DNA from: Desertivirga xinjiangensis
GTDB taxonomy: Bacteria > Bacteroidota > Bacteroidia > Sphingobacteriales > Sphingobacteriaceae
Assembly: GCF_024436435.1 (NCBI RefSeq)
Contig: NZ_JAFMZP010000003.1
Location: 186,001 to 250,000 of the forward strand
Reading direction: 5' to 3'
DNA length: 64,000 nucleotides
The translations under genes were made by a program, and so were the position numbers. The notes beneath the pieces were generated by a model. That model saw nothing but the letters and a program-made list of their open reading frames with translations. It made no database searches and was not told the DNA's origin. Below, piece after piece: positions 16,504 through 24,915 of this stretch (position 1 is its first letter; each line of letters starts with the position of its first letter).

Positions 16504-17112
16504 ATGGCTTTTGAATTACCAGCGTTACCATACGCTACAGATGCTCTTGAACCGCATATCGACAAGGCTACAATGGAAATCCATCATGGAAAACACCACA
16601 ATGCATACGTTACTAATCTTAACAATGCTATTGCAGGTACTGAAGCTGAAAGCAAAGGATTAGAAGAACTTCTAGCCGAAGTTTCAAAGTATGCTCCTGC
16701 TGTTAGAAATAATGGTGGCGGTCATTATAACCACTCTTTGTTCTGGACGGTATTAGGACCAAACGCGGGCGGACAACCTACAGGCGAACTAGCTGAGGCA
16801 ATCAATGAAGCATTCGGTTCCTTTGAAGACTTCAAAAAGAAATTCAGTGATGCTGGAGCGACTAGATTCGGTTCTGGTTGGGCTTGGTTAAGTGTTGCTG
16901 CCGATGGCAAATTGCAGGTTTCTTCGACTCCGAATCAGGATAACCCACTAATGGATGTTGCTGAGGTTAAAGGCACTCCAATCTTAGGCCTTGACGTTTG
17001 GGAGCATGCGTATTACTTAAATTATCAAAACCGTCGTCCTGATTATATTGCTGCTTTTTGGAATGCAGTAAATTGGGATGCTGTTGCTGAACGTTACGCC
17101 CAAGCAAAGTAA
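16504..17112 (+). CDS. sodA: Superoxide dismutase, Fe/Mn family
   Basis: Dismutates superoxide to hydrogen peroxide and oxygen in the cytoplasm. The 202 residues have the N-terminal helical hairpin with ligand His27 ([13 protein letters not shown]), the second His in GHYNHSLFW, and Asp164 and His168 in [11 protein letters not shown]. Metal choice between Fe and Mn cannot be decided by eye, so the symbol is provisional. It has its own -7 box and terminator. The peroxide regulator OxyR is encoded convergently 250 bp downstream, so superoxide and peroxide defence genes are neighbours. Confidence 0.95.
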   Translation: MAFELPALPYATDALEPHIDKATMEIHHGKHHNAYVTNLNNAIAGTEAESKGLEELLAEVSKYAPAVRNNGGGHYNHSLFWTVLGPNAGGQPTGELAEAINEAFGSFEDFKKKFSDAGATRFGSGWAWLSVAADGKLQVSSTPNQDNPLMDVAEVKGTPILGLDVWEHAYYLNYQNRRPDYIAAFWNAVNWDAVAERYAQAK

Positions 17113-17148
17113 TCTTAAAGTAGTCTTAAGAAAAAAACTTTTTGTCTG

Positions 17149-17187
17149 AAAGTAGTGTATTATAAGAAATACACTACTTTTTTATTT
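17149..17187 (+). terminator. sod terminator
   Basis: A 13-bp perfect stem AAAGTAGTGTATT/AATACACTACTTT with a 6-nt loop ends in a T-run. It comes before the small membrane-protein gene, which begins 8 nt later. Confidence 0.9.
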
Positions 17188-17194
17188 TAAATCT

Positions 17195-17362
17195 ATGACA
17201 AAAAGCATATTTTATTCTATAGCACTTATGACAACCATGTTGTTATCTAGCTGCGAACTTATAGGAGACATTTTCAAAACCGGAGTTTATGCCGGAATTT
17301 TCATTGTAATAGCTGTGATCGTTTTGATCATCTGGCTATTCCGAGCTGTCTTTAGACGCTAG
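17195..17362 (+). CDS. 55-residue membrane/lipoprotein-like small protein
   Basis: ATG at 17195 opens a 55-codon frame. The N-terminal part is hydrophobic and ends at a lipobox-like LLSSC (Cys20). A short stretch ELIGDIFKTGVYAG follows, then one strong membrane helix (IFIVIAVIVLIIWLF) and a basic end FRRR-like tail. This composition is far from random, and similar tiny proteins are common in Bacteroidota, where they are sometimes mislabelled as phosphatidate cytidylyltransferase. Its stop overlaps the oxyR stop by 4 bp in convergent orientation. The terminator ahead of it means it needs read-through from sod or its own weak promoter. Function unknown. Confidence 0.7.
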   Translation: MTKSIFYSIALMTTMLLSSCELIGDIFKTGVYAGIFIVIAVIVLIIWLFRAVFRR

Positions 17363-18294
17363 AACGTATCCATCAAAGTTTTCCTTGAGTTGCTTAGCAT
17401 CTCCTCGGGGACGATGTCCATGATCTCCTTTTTCAGCGAAGTGATAAGTCCGCGCTTTAAAAAGTTTCTATGGGTGACTAAACTGATTTCACGCGCAGGT
17501 ACAGGTGCTTTAAAGTGCCTTACCTTGCTCATCTGCTCGTCTGTCAGATCTGCGAGGCTTAGTTCGGGAAGAATAGTTATACCCGCATTCAGATCTACCA
17601 TCCTTTTGAGCGTCTCCACACTGCCTGTGTTATATTCAAAAGACTTCACTGAACCTGAGCCTTTCTTTTTGCAAATGTTCAACACCTGATTCCTCATACA
17701 ATGTCCTTCGTTTAACAGCCAGGTTTCTTCAATTTCTATGTCTTCCGCAGAAATAGTTTTTTTATCCACCAGCTTACTGGACGGAGAGGTATACACAACG
17801 AAGTCTTCGTAGAACAAAGGAATTTCCTGAAGACTTTTATCTTCAAGGGGTGTTGATAATATTCCGCAGTCCAATAGTCCAACCTTTAAGTTGTTAATGA
17901 TCTGTTCAGTGGTGTATTCCCAGATCTGCAAATGAACTTTCGGAAACCTGGTGGTAAAACTCATTATCACTTTTGGTAAAAGGTAAGGAGCAATAGTAGG
18001 AATAACGCCAATTTTTAACTCGCCTGCCAGTTCATTTTTATGTTGGGCAATCACTTCCTGTAACTTAGAGCTTTCAGCTAATACTACCCTAGCCTGTTCG
18101 ATTACTTGCTGTCCAATATCCGTAGGTATCACGGGCTGTTTGCTTCGGTCGAAAAGCTTTACTCCGAGAGTATCCTCAAGCTTCTGAATCTGCATGCTTA
18201 AGGTTGGCTGGGTAACAAAACATTTTTCTGCAGCCGTTACAAAACTCCTGTACGTATCCACAGCAACGATATATTCTAGTTGAACAAGTGTCAT
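17359..18294 (-). CDS. oxyR: Hydrogen-peroxide-sensing LysR regulator OxyR
   Basis: A 311-residue LysR-family activator. The N-terminal winged helix-turn-helix is MTLVQLEYIVAVDTYRSF and the recognition region TQPTLSMQIQKLE. The C-terminal domain carries the peroxide-sensing pair Cys199 and Cys208 in GHCMRNQVLNIC, the same spacing and context as E. coli OxyR, so peroxide sensing is well supported. It is expected to control catalase, peroxiredoxin and Dps genes. Its own promoter shows a TACCTTTG box 16 nt before the start. Confidence 0.94.
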   Translation of the reverse strand: MTLVQLEYIVAVDTYRSFVTAAEKCFVTQPTLSMQIQKLEDTLGVKLFDRSKQPVIPTDIGQQVIEQARVVLAESSKLQEVIAQHKNELAGELKIGVIPTIAPYLLPKVIMSFTTRFPKVHLQIWEYTTEQIINNLKVGLLDCGILSTPLEDKSLQEIPLFYEDFVVYTSPSSKLVDKKTISAEDIEIEETWLLNEGHCMRNQVLNICKKKGSGSVKSFEYNTGSVETLKRMVDLNAGITILPELSLADLTDEQMSKVRHFKAPVPAREISLVTHRNFLKRGLITSLKKEIMDIVPEEMLSNSRKTLMDTF

Positions 18295-18310
18295 ATAAAC
18301 CGAATCTATT

Positions 18311-18318
18311 CAAAGGTA
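18311..18318 (-). promoter_or_regulatory. oxyR -7 box (TACCTTTG)
   Basis: Exact TAnnTTTG on the minus strand, 16 nt upstream of the oxyR ATG. Confidence 0.55.
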
Positions 18319-18424
18319 AACAATACCGATATTATATATAGCTTCATAAACAGGTGACAAAAAGCAAACAGTAGTTAATCGGTTTTTTGACGGGGTTAAT
18401 TGAGAAAAGAAGACAGCCATTTAC

Positions 18425-18454
18425 AAAAAAGGCAGGTTCTTTAAACCTGCCTTT
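18425..18454 (-). terminator. glmS terminator
   Basis: An 11-bp stem AAAGGCAGGTT/AACCTGCCTTT with a T-run on the minus strand lies 20 nt after the glmS stop. Confidence 0.85.
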
Positions 18455-18473
18455 CGATTAATATCTGTTTTAC

Positions 18474-20309
18474 TTACTCCACCGTTACCGACTTGGCGAG
18501 ATTTCTTGGCTGGTCGACATTACAACCCCTCATTACAGCTATATGATAAGAAAGCAACTGCAGCGGAACAGTAGCAAGCAAAGGTAAAAACGCTTCATTT
18601 GCATTCGGAATTTCTATCGTGTAATCAGCCATTTTTGTAACGTCTTTATCTCCTTCCGTTACAATCGCTATTACCGTTCCTTTTCTGGCCTTAACCTCCT
18701 GGATGTTACTTATTACTTTTTCGTATGATGAATTTTTAGTGGCTATTACCACTACAGGCATATCTTCGTCTATCAAGGCAATAGGACCATGCTTCATTTC
18801 TGCAGCAGGGTATCCTTCCGCGTGAATGTAAGAGATCTCCTTCAACTTAAGCGCTCCCTCAAGAGCTACCGGAAAGCCTGTTCCCCGACCTAAGAACAAG
18901 CAGTTCCTTGAATCTTTCAGCTCTTCAGCGATTTGCACGATATGATCGTTAGCTTCGAGACACTTCTCTACAAGTCCGGGAACATCCTCAAGCTCAGTAA
19001 GCAAATGAACAAGTTCGCTTTGTTTGATCGTTCCCCGCTTTTCAGCAATAAAGAAAGCTATCAAAGTAAGTACGGTAACCTGAGCAGTAAATGCTTTTGT
19101 AGAAGCTACCCCGATCTCCGGACCGGCATGAGTGTAGACTCCAGCATGCGTGATTCTCGGAATTGACGACCCAACCACATTACAAACACCAAAAATGGTT
19201 GCACCCTTTTCCTTTGCCATCTCAATTGCAGCCATAGTATCTGCGGTTTCGCCCGACTGAGATATGGCTATAACAATATCCTTTTCAGAGATAATAGGGT
19301 TTCTGTATCTGAATTCTGATGCGTATTCAACTTCAACGGGAACGCGTCCGTATTCTTCAATAAGATACTCTGCAACTAAACCGGCATGCCAGGAAGTACC
19401 ACAGGCGATAATGATAATCCGGTCAACATTTTTCAGCTTCTCAGTATATTCATTTAATCCACCCAACTGAATTTTACCTTCATTTGGATAGATCCTGCCG
19501 CGCATACAATCTTTGATGGAACGCGGTTGCTCATAGATTTCCTTGAGCATAAAGTGATCGAAACCACCCTTCTCGAGCATTTCCAATTTTAGTTCCAGCT
19601 CCTGAATGTAAGGAGTTTGGATCCGGTTATCAGTACTTTTTATAACCAGCTCATCTCGCTTTATATAAGCAATTTGGTTATCCTTTAGGTATATTACATT
19701 TTTTGTATATTCAACAATAGGTGATGCATCAGACGCAATAAAGTATTCGTCCTGTCCAACCCCTATCACCATCGGGCTTCCTTTGCGGGCTGCTATCAGA
19801 ACATCAGGATCTTCGTTACTCATAACTACGATAGCGTATGCACCTACTACCTCATGCAGGGCTACCCTTACTGCTTCAAATAATTCAAGCCCGTCAGAAT
19901 TCTGGATCTCTTCGATCAGGTGAATTAAAACCTCGGTATCGGTATCGCTTCTAAATTCATGCCCTTTTAATTGAAGGGCCTCCTTTAAAACAGCATAGTT
20001 TTCAATAATTCCATTATGTATGATGGATAGTCTTCCATCGCCCGAATAATGTGGATGTGAATTTCTATCAGAAGGAGCTCCATGGGTTGCCCAACGGGTA
20101 TGCCCCATACCTACACTGCCAGATTTATCAAGATCGTGCGCAAAGTTTTCGAGATCACTTACTTTGCCGGCTTTTTTGTAAGTTTTGATATCTCCATTCA
20201 TTAAAGCTACACCTGCACTATCATAACCCCGGTATTCCAAACGGTGAAGTCCTTTTATAATAACGTCCCAGGCATTACGATGCCCGATATAGCCTACTAT
20301 TCCACACAT
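18474..20309 (-). CDS. glmS: Glutamine-fructose-6-phosphate aminotransferase
   Basis: Makes glucosamine-6-phosphate from fructose-6-phosphate and glutamine, the entry step of UDP-GlcNAc synthesis for peptidoglycan and LPS. The 611 residues start MCGIVGYIG, with Cys2 as the N-terminal nucleophile after Met removal. The glutaminase motif is GHTRWATHGAPSDRNSHPH. Two SIS domains follow, with IIIACGTSWHAGL, VIAISQSGETADT and LGRGTGFPVALEGALKLKE, and the end DQPRNLAKSVTVE is universal. It lies 48 bp downstream of the DUF4270 gene on the same strand, a conserved pair in the phylum, and has a strong terminator. No glmS ribozyme was seen. Confidence 0.98.
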   Translation of the reverse strand: MCGIVGYIGHRNAWDVIIKGLHRLEYRGYDSAGVALMNGDIKTYKKAGKVSDLENFAHDLDKSGSVGMGHTRWATHGAPSDRNSHPHYSGDGRLSIIHNGIIENYAVLKEALQLKGHEFRSDTDTEVLIHLIEEIQNSDGLELFEAVRVALHEVVGAYAIVVMSNEDPDVLIAARKGSPMVIGVGQDEYFIASDASPIVEYTKNVIYLKDNQIAYIKRDELVIKSTDNRIQTPYIQELELKLEMLEKGGFDHFMLKEIYEQPRSIKDCMRGRIYPNEGKIQLGGLNEYTEKLKNVDRIIIIACGTSWHAGLVAEYLIEEYGRVPVEVEYASEFRYRNPIISEKDIVIAISQSGETADTMAAIEMAKEKGATIFGVCNVVGSSIPRITHAGVYTHAGPEIGVASTKAFTAQVTVLTLIAFFIAEKRGTIKQSELVHLLTELEDVPGLVEKCLEANDHIVQIAEELKDSRNCLFLGRGTGFPVALEGALKLKEISYIHAEGYPAAEMKHGPIALIDEDMPVVVIATKNSSYEKVISNIQEVKARKGTVIAIVTEGDKDVTKMADYTIEIPNANEAFLPLLATVPLQLLSYHIAVMRGCNVDQPRNLAKSVTVE

Positions 20310-20357
20310 ATGTAAACGTAAATATTAAATCTTTTAAAAAATTCTAACTACTCTTTT

Positions 20358-21773
20358 TTAGTCGGGTCTGGTGTAATAGACCTTTAATTTCATCCTGTAA
20401 TCAGGGTTTGAATTTGTACTTCCCGCTAAAACCGTTCTGCCGGCGGTAATAGCAGATGGTGAAATGTTTGAACTTCCAGTCAGGCCTCGTGCTATTGGAG
20501 CAAGATAAGTATCATACTGTTTAAGCCTGCCACTTAGAAGATCCTGAATGTACGACGTAATAATAAAACTATACTTCCTGGTATCTTTGTTATAAAAGCC
20601 TCCGAATAAAATCTCCGGAAGATACCTTGCGTCCATACCTATGGCGTTATCAGGTACAGGTTTTCTTACACCTGCAATATCTGTTCTGTACAGGGCCAGA
20701 CGTGCAGCGGGTGCCAGGACCGTTCCGCTTCCCTGAGGTAAAACTTCTGTAACAATAAGCTCAGCCTTATTCACAGCAATTTCGCCAAACGCCTTGATCT
20801 TATTAAGTTCATCATCAGGAAAATGAAGCCTTGTTCTTAGGCCTCCTAATGCCTCCGAATAAACGACTTCAGAACCGCTGCCGGGATTATCCAGCTGCTG
20901 TTCAATGTCTGTAGAAAAAGTATGAACTATTTTTGAAGAAGCCGTTGTGTTGCTAAAACCAAAGGCAACCATATTGGTATCTTTCGAATTATCGTCCTTA
21001 ACATTTCTATAGTAGATTTCCAATCTGCTAACATCTGTTGTTTGAAGATCAAAGAATATAAGGCCGCCAGGATTGGTAGCAGCTACTGGTTTGACCGTTA
21101 CATAAAGACCCTTGAAATAATTCGAAAAAGCTGTATTTGAGGCCAGGTTTGCCGCAGATGCGTTCATAATTTTATCCCTGATAAAAGTTTCATCAAGCGG
21201 GATCCTTAATTGAGGAAGCACTTTTACGGCAGTATCCTGAATACCATCAATGATCTGAAAAACCGAACGAGATGAATCCCGCCATGGAAAATGTGATACG
21301 ACCAGGTTCTTACTTATAACACTATTGTTATATGCCCAGTTCTTTGTATTATAATAACTGGCAGAAGAGTTATAACGTTCAGTCAATTGATGAACTTCTA
21401 TTGGAAATGTGGACGCCTTGGTAGAGTCGCCATAAAACTCGTTTCCATACTTTAGGACCAGAACTGCTGAATCGAGTTCGGGACTGGTTCCAAATGAAAA
21501 CCCATCTGAAGGCAATGATAAACCAAGCGCTATGCTAGCCTGTGTAGTTCCAAAAACCGGATCAACCAAGTATCCGAATGCATGCCGAGAACTTCCAGTC
21601 GTAATAAGACTGTCTTCCTTTTCAGTAAATGCATTTACACTTGTAACTTCTAAATCGCTTTTAATGAGGTTATCCGGATCAACGCCTAAACCGACGAGGT
21701 CGGATTTCTGGCAGCTGCTAAAAATGATAAGATTTATACATAGGAAGAATAAATCTCTTTTAAAATATTTCAT
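20358..21773 (-). CDS. DUF4270-family lipoprotein
   Basis: A 471-residue predicted lipoprotein. ATG at 21773 starts a proper signal (MKYFKRDLFFLCINLIIFSSCQ, Cys22); the frame from 21863 adds 30 unlikely residues. The body is Ser/Thr/Asn-rich and beta-rich, with the family pattern GLGVDPDN near the start and a closing DYRMKLKVYYTRPD. DUF4270 proteins are restricted to Bacteroidota and have no known activity. The constant position upstream of glmS and near the short GlgA-like gene suggests a link to envelope glycan supply, but that is inference. Confidence 0.85.
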   Translation of the reverse strand: MKYFKRDLFFLCINLIIFSSCQKSDLVGLGVDPDNLIKSDLEVTSVNAFTEKEDSLITTGSSRHAFGYLVDPVFGTTQASIALGLSLPSDGFSFGTSPELDSAVLVLKYGNEFYGDSTKASTFPIEVHQLTERYNSSASYYNTKNWAYNNSVISKNLVVSHFPWRDSSRSVFQIIDGIQDTAVKVLPQLRIPLDETFIRDKIMNASAANLASNTAFSNYFKGLYVTVKPVAATNPGGLIFFDLQTTDVSRLEIYYRNVKDDNSKDTNMVAFGFSNTTASSKIVHTFSTDIEQQLDNPGSGSEVVYSEALGGLRTRLHFPDDELNKIKAFGEIAVNKAELIVTEVLPQGSGTVLAPAARLALYRTDIAGVRKPVPDNAIGMDARYLPEILFGGFYNKDTRKYSFIITSYIQDLLSGRLKQYDTYLAPIARGLTGSSNISPSAITAGRTVLAGSTNSNPDYRMKLKVYYTRPD

Positions 21774-22125
21774 TGATTGTGTTTTCTCTATCTCTTTAAT
21801 ACAGCCGCTAAGATATATAAAATTAGTTTTCAAATTTTTATCTACACGCCTAAAGTGTTCCAAAATAAATAACGTACCCGAACAAGGTCGTATTATCCAT
21901 TAGCTGCAGTTAACCTGAGAGCCATACAAAAATATAATATTAGTCAGGGACAGCTCAAAGCTCTCTTAAAAATGTAAATCTCGCGAAGAATTTTGTAAAT
22001 CAGAGAATCCCTTCCTGTTAAATGATGTTAAAGGTTCTCGAATTACCAACTTCTGAATGAAATAAAGGGAATAAAAAAAGGGGAAGATTTAATAGATCTT
22101 CCCCTTTTTCTTATATCCAATATCT
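21774..22125. other. Intergenic region between DUF4270 gene and GlgA-like gene
   Basis: It holds the terminator of the GlgA-like gene near 22075-22109 and, presumably, the promoter of the DUF4270 gene. A TATCTTAG on the minus strand about 40 nt before its ATG differs from the -7 consensus by one base. No gene is seen. Confidence 0.5.
22075..22109 (-). terminator. Terminator of the GlgA-like gene
   Basis: A 14-bp perfect stem AAAAAGGGGAAGAT/ATCTTCCCCTTTTT with a 7-nt loop, 16 nt beyond the stop. It has A and T runs on both arms. Confidence 0.85.
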
Positions 22126-22950
22126 CTACGCTAAAGTTACAAGATCTTCATTTGAGATCTCTTCGTAAAGATTGTAATAGTTTTCATAATCTGAAGTGCC
22201 CTCATACTCTAATGTTGGCTTCTGACTGTCTTTTACAAACTTCAGAACTTCGTCGCTCACTTCCGCATCACCATAGACAACCGCATCAGAATAAGTGATC
22301 GCTCCGATATGTAAAGCATCAGTTCCACCATCCTTAAATGCTTCTGTGTGCTCTGCCGTCATGCCATTCATAATCGCTTTTCGGGTAAAGTCAACAGGGA
22401 GTGCTTCAGATAAATCATCATTATAAACTGAATACACAATCTTTGCATTTTTGAAAGTCGGATCGTCTTTATAGGTAGTTTTCAGATAAACCGGAACTAA
22501 AGCACTCATCCTTCCATGGCAATGAACCACTTCCGGAGACCATCCTAATTTCTTAACCGTTTCCAGAGCTCCTTTACAGAAGAAAATTGTACGCTCATCA
22601 TTATCTGCAAAGAATTTGTTACTATTGTCTTTGAAAACATGCTTTCGCTGAAAGTATTCTTCGTTATCAAGGAAATATACCTGCATACGAGCTGAAGGTA
22701 TTGATGCGACTTTAATGATCAGCGGGTTATCATTTTCATCAATAATGATGTTCATTCCTGAAAGACGGATAACTTCATGGAGTCGATTACGACGTTCATT
22801 AATGTTACCGAAACGCGGCATCAGAATACGGATTTCAAATCCTTTATCCTGCATCGCTTGTGGAAGCTGCCGGGTTATTTCAGAAATTTTTGTTAACTCG
22901 AGGAAAGGCGACATCTCGTGGGTAATAAACAGTAGCTTCGTTTTTGCCAT
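22126..22950 (-). CDS. GlgA-like protein, N-terminal domain only
   Basis: The 274 residues align with the N-terminal (GT5 catalytic) domain of glycogen/starch synthase: KLLFITHEMSPF at the start, a central VVHCHGRMSALVPVYLK that corresponds to HxHDWxTxLxP, and KIVYSVYNDDLSE in place of VFTIHNLxYQG. The ADP-glucose loop K-x-G-G-L-x-D-V is replaced by ELTKISEI (18-25) without glycines, and the entire C-terminal nucleotide-binding domain is missing. Catalytic glycogen synthesis is therefore doubtful. Bacteroidota often carry this short form beside panC. ATG at 22950 was preferred over 22956 because it starts the conserved MAKTKLLFIT. A canonical promoter lies upstream. Confidence 0.8.
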   Translation of the reverse strand: MAKTKLLFITHEMSPFLELTKISEITRQLPQAMQDKGFEIRILMPRFGNINERRNRLHEVIRLSGMNIIIDENDNPLIIKVASIPSARMQVYFLDNEEYFQRKHVFKDNSNKFFADNDERTIFFCKGALETVKKLGWSPEVVHCHGRMSALVPVYLKTTYKDDPTFKNAKIVYSVYNDDLSEALPVDFTRKAIMNGMTAEHTEAFKDGGTDALHIGAITYSDAVVYGDAEVSDEVLKFVKDSQKPTLEYEGTSDYENYYNLYEEISNEDLVTLA

Positions 22951-22988
22951 CTCCAATAAAAAAATTTACCAAATACAGTTTAGGACTG

Positions 22989-23019
22989 CAAATGTAATCA
23001 TTATCTTATGAATTATCAA
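22989..23019 (-). promoter_or_regulatory. Promoter of the GlgA-like gene
   Basis: The minus strand shows TTG (23017-23019), 20 nt, then TACATTTG (22989-22996): the full Bacteroidota -33/-7 pattern, 39 nt upstream of the gene. Confidence 0.75.
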
Positions 23020-23037
23020 CGAATTATGCAAATGACT

Positions 23038-23067
23038 TTGATATTTTTTCTTTAATGTACACCTTTG
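23038..23067 (+). promoter_or_regulatory. panC promoter
   Basis: TTG at 23038-23040, 19 nt, then an imperfect -7 box ending CCTTTG (23062-23067). It overlaps the upstream ATG at 23055, which supports a start further downstream at 23094. Confidence 0.5.
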
Positions 23068-23093
23068 CCCCTGAATTAGGAATAGACCACATA

Positions 23094-23930
23094 TTGAAAA
23101 TCTTTACATCGAAACAGGAATTATCCGGGCATCTGGATAACCTGAAAGGTCAGGGAAAAAGCATCGGCTTTGTTCCTACAATGGGAGCTCTTCACATGGG
23201 CCACCTGTCCCTTATAGAGATCGCCAAAAAACTTACTGATATTGTTGTTTGCAGCATTTTTGTAAATCCCACCCAATTTAACGATCCTAAAGATCTCGAA
23301 CTGTACCCCCGACCGATTGAAGCCGACACCATTAAACTACGGGAAGCGAATTGCGATATACTCTTTCTTCCTTCCACCGGCGAAATGTATGCTGGAACAG
23401 AAACCTGGCATATTGACCTTGGCTATATTGAGACAATCCTTGAAGGCAAATTCAGACCGGGCCATTACCAGGGCGTTACACAAATCGTCAAAAAACTTTT
23501 TGATGTAGTATTGCCAGATAAAGCTTTTTTTGGACAGAAAGATTTTCAACAGGTAAAGGTGATCAGCAAAATGATAGAGATCTACAAAATGCCGGTTGAA
23601 ATTGTTACCTGCCCAATACTTCGGGAAAGCGACGGGTTAGCCATGAGTTCGCGAAACATTCACCTTTCAGGCACAGAAAGAATTCAGGCCCTTGCACTGT
23701 CGCATACCTTACAAATCACCAGAGAGAACGCCCCTTTTAAAACACTCAATGATCTGAAAGCCCTGGCTGAAGAGTATCTCACTAATAGTGATGGAGTAGA
23801 CCTTGAATATTTCGAAATTTGTGATACTGAGACGCTGCTACCGGCTAAGGACACAAGCACAAGCCTGGTTGCTCTTGTAGCTGCAAAAGTTGGAAAAACC
23901 CGCCTGATAGACAATATCATAATTAAGTAA
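23094..23930 (+). CDS. panC: Pantothenate synthetase
   Basis: ATP-dependent condensation of pantoate with beta-alanine to pantothenate, the last step before CoA synthesis proper. It has the nucleotidyltransferase HxGH motif in PTMGALHMGH, VSIFVNPTQFND-like IFVNPTQFND, the PGHYQGV loop, FGQKDFQQ and the late signature LAMSSRN. A TTG at 23094 gives a 278-residue protein starting MKIFTSKQE, the usual family start and length. The in-frame ATG at 23055 adds 13 residues and lies inside the promoter. panD follows 52 bp later, so both beta-alanine supply and use are together. Confidence 0.95.
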   Translation: MKIFTSKQELSGHLDNLKGQGKSIGFVPTMGALHMGHLSLIEIAKKLTDIVVCSIFVNPTQFNDPKDLELYPRPIEADTIKLREANCDILFLPSTGEMYAGTETWHIDLGYIETILEGKFRPGHYQGVTQIVKKLFDVVLPDKAFFGQKDFQQVKVISKMIEIYKMPVEIVTCPILRESDGLAMSSRNIHLSGTERIQALALSHTLQITRENAPFKTLNDLKALAEEYLTNSDGVDLEYFEICDTETLLPAKDTSTSLVALVAAKVGKTRLIDNIIIK

Positions 23931-23982
23931 TCTCTAGTTTCACATTTGAAGCTTCTAATTAAAGTTTTGCTAATTTTGCGAT

Positions 23983-24333
23983 ATGATTATTCAGGTTTTG
24001 AAGTCTAAGATACACCGGGTAAAGGTTACACAGGCTGAATTGAATTATGTGGGTAGTATCACTATTGATGAAGACTTAATCGAAGCTGCCAACATCATTC
24101 CAAACGAAAAGGTCCAAATTGTTAATAACAATAACGGAGCAAGATTCGAGACGTATGTAATCAAGGGAGAAAGGGGTTCGGGTGTTATATGCCTGAATGG
24201 GTCCTGTGCACGTCTTGCACAGGTTGGCGATATAATCATTATAATGTCGTATGGGTCGCTTCCTATGGAGGAGGCGAAAAAATATACGCCGGTTTTGGTT
24301 TTTCCTGACGACAACAATCTTCTTATAAAATAG
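23983..24333 (+). CDS. panD: Aspartate 1-decarboxylase proenzyme
   Basis: Makes beta-alanine from aspartate for PanC. The 116-residue pyruvoyl-dependent enzyme has the self-cleavage site Gly24-Ser25 in [12 protein letters not shown], which yields the pyruvoyl group, followed by [34 protein letters not shown] and the terminal VLVFPDDNN. It is followed after only 2 bp by rfaE2, so they are probably one transcript. Confidence 0.97.
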   Translation: MIIQVLKSKIHRVKVTQAELNYVGSITIDEDLIEAANIIPNEKVQIVNNNNGARFETYVIKGERGSGVICLNGSCARLAQVGDIIIIMSYGSLPMEEAKKYTPVLVFPDDNNLLIK

Positions 24334-24335
24334 GT

Positions 24336-24827
24336 ATGAGTAAATTACAAGTTATTGAAAACAAAATTCTCTCTATAAGTAATTTACAAAAGCTTTTAAA
24401 TATCTGGCGACTCAAAGATCAAAAAATAGTTTTCACCAACGGCTGCTTCGACCTTTTGCACCCAGGACATATAGATTATCTTGCAAAAGCTGCAGACATG
24501 GGCAACAAGCTTGTAATCGGCCTGAATACAGATAAATCCACATCAGCATTGAAAGGTCCAAATCGTCCTATTACTGATGAAAGATCCCGCTCGCAGATCC
24601 TGGCATCATTTTTTTTCGTGGATGCTGTGGTGTTATTTGATGAGCCTACTCCTTTAAATCTTATAACCAGTATAAAACCGGATATACTAGTTAAAGGTGC
24701 TGATTATTCAATCGACCAGATTGTAGGTGCTGATTTTGTTCTTGCAAATGGCGGCGAAGTTAAAACCATTACTTACCTTGAGGGTTATTCTACCACGGCT
24801 ATCGAGAAGAAAATTCGAAATAGCTAA
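24336..24827 (+). CDS. rfaE2: D-glycero-beta-D-manno-heptose 1-phosphate adenylyltransferase
   Basis: Forms ADP-heptose for LPS core synthesis. The 163 residues correspond to the C-terminal nucleotidyltransferase half of E. coli HldE: GCFDLLHPGH (36-45), then GLNTDKSTSALKGPNRPI with RPITDERSR, and the closing EGYSTTAIEKKI. The kinase half (hldA) is a separate gene, not in this window. It sits 2 bp after panD. Confidence 0.93.
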   Translation: MSKLQVIENKILSISNLQKLLNIWRLKDQKIVFTNGCFDLLHPGHIDYLAKAADMGNKLVIGLNTDKSTSALKGPNRPITDERSRSQILASFFFVDAVVLFDEPTPLNLITSIKPDILVKGADYSIDQIVGADFVLANGGEVKTITYLEGYSTTAIEKKIRNS

Positions 24828-24915
24828 TCATTCAATAGCTCTTATTGGTGATTATACATTAAATCAATTTAATTCTTATCCTAGGATTCAGCTCCTTTGA
24901 GAAGGACTAATTATT

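Noticed and set aside
18295-18473. glmS ribozyme
   Set aside because: This region is downstream of glmS, and the short gap upstream of glmS (48 bp) is too small for one.
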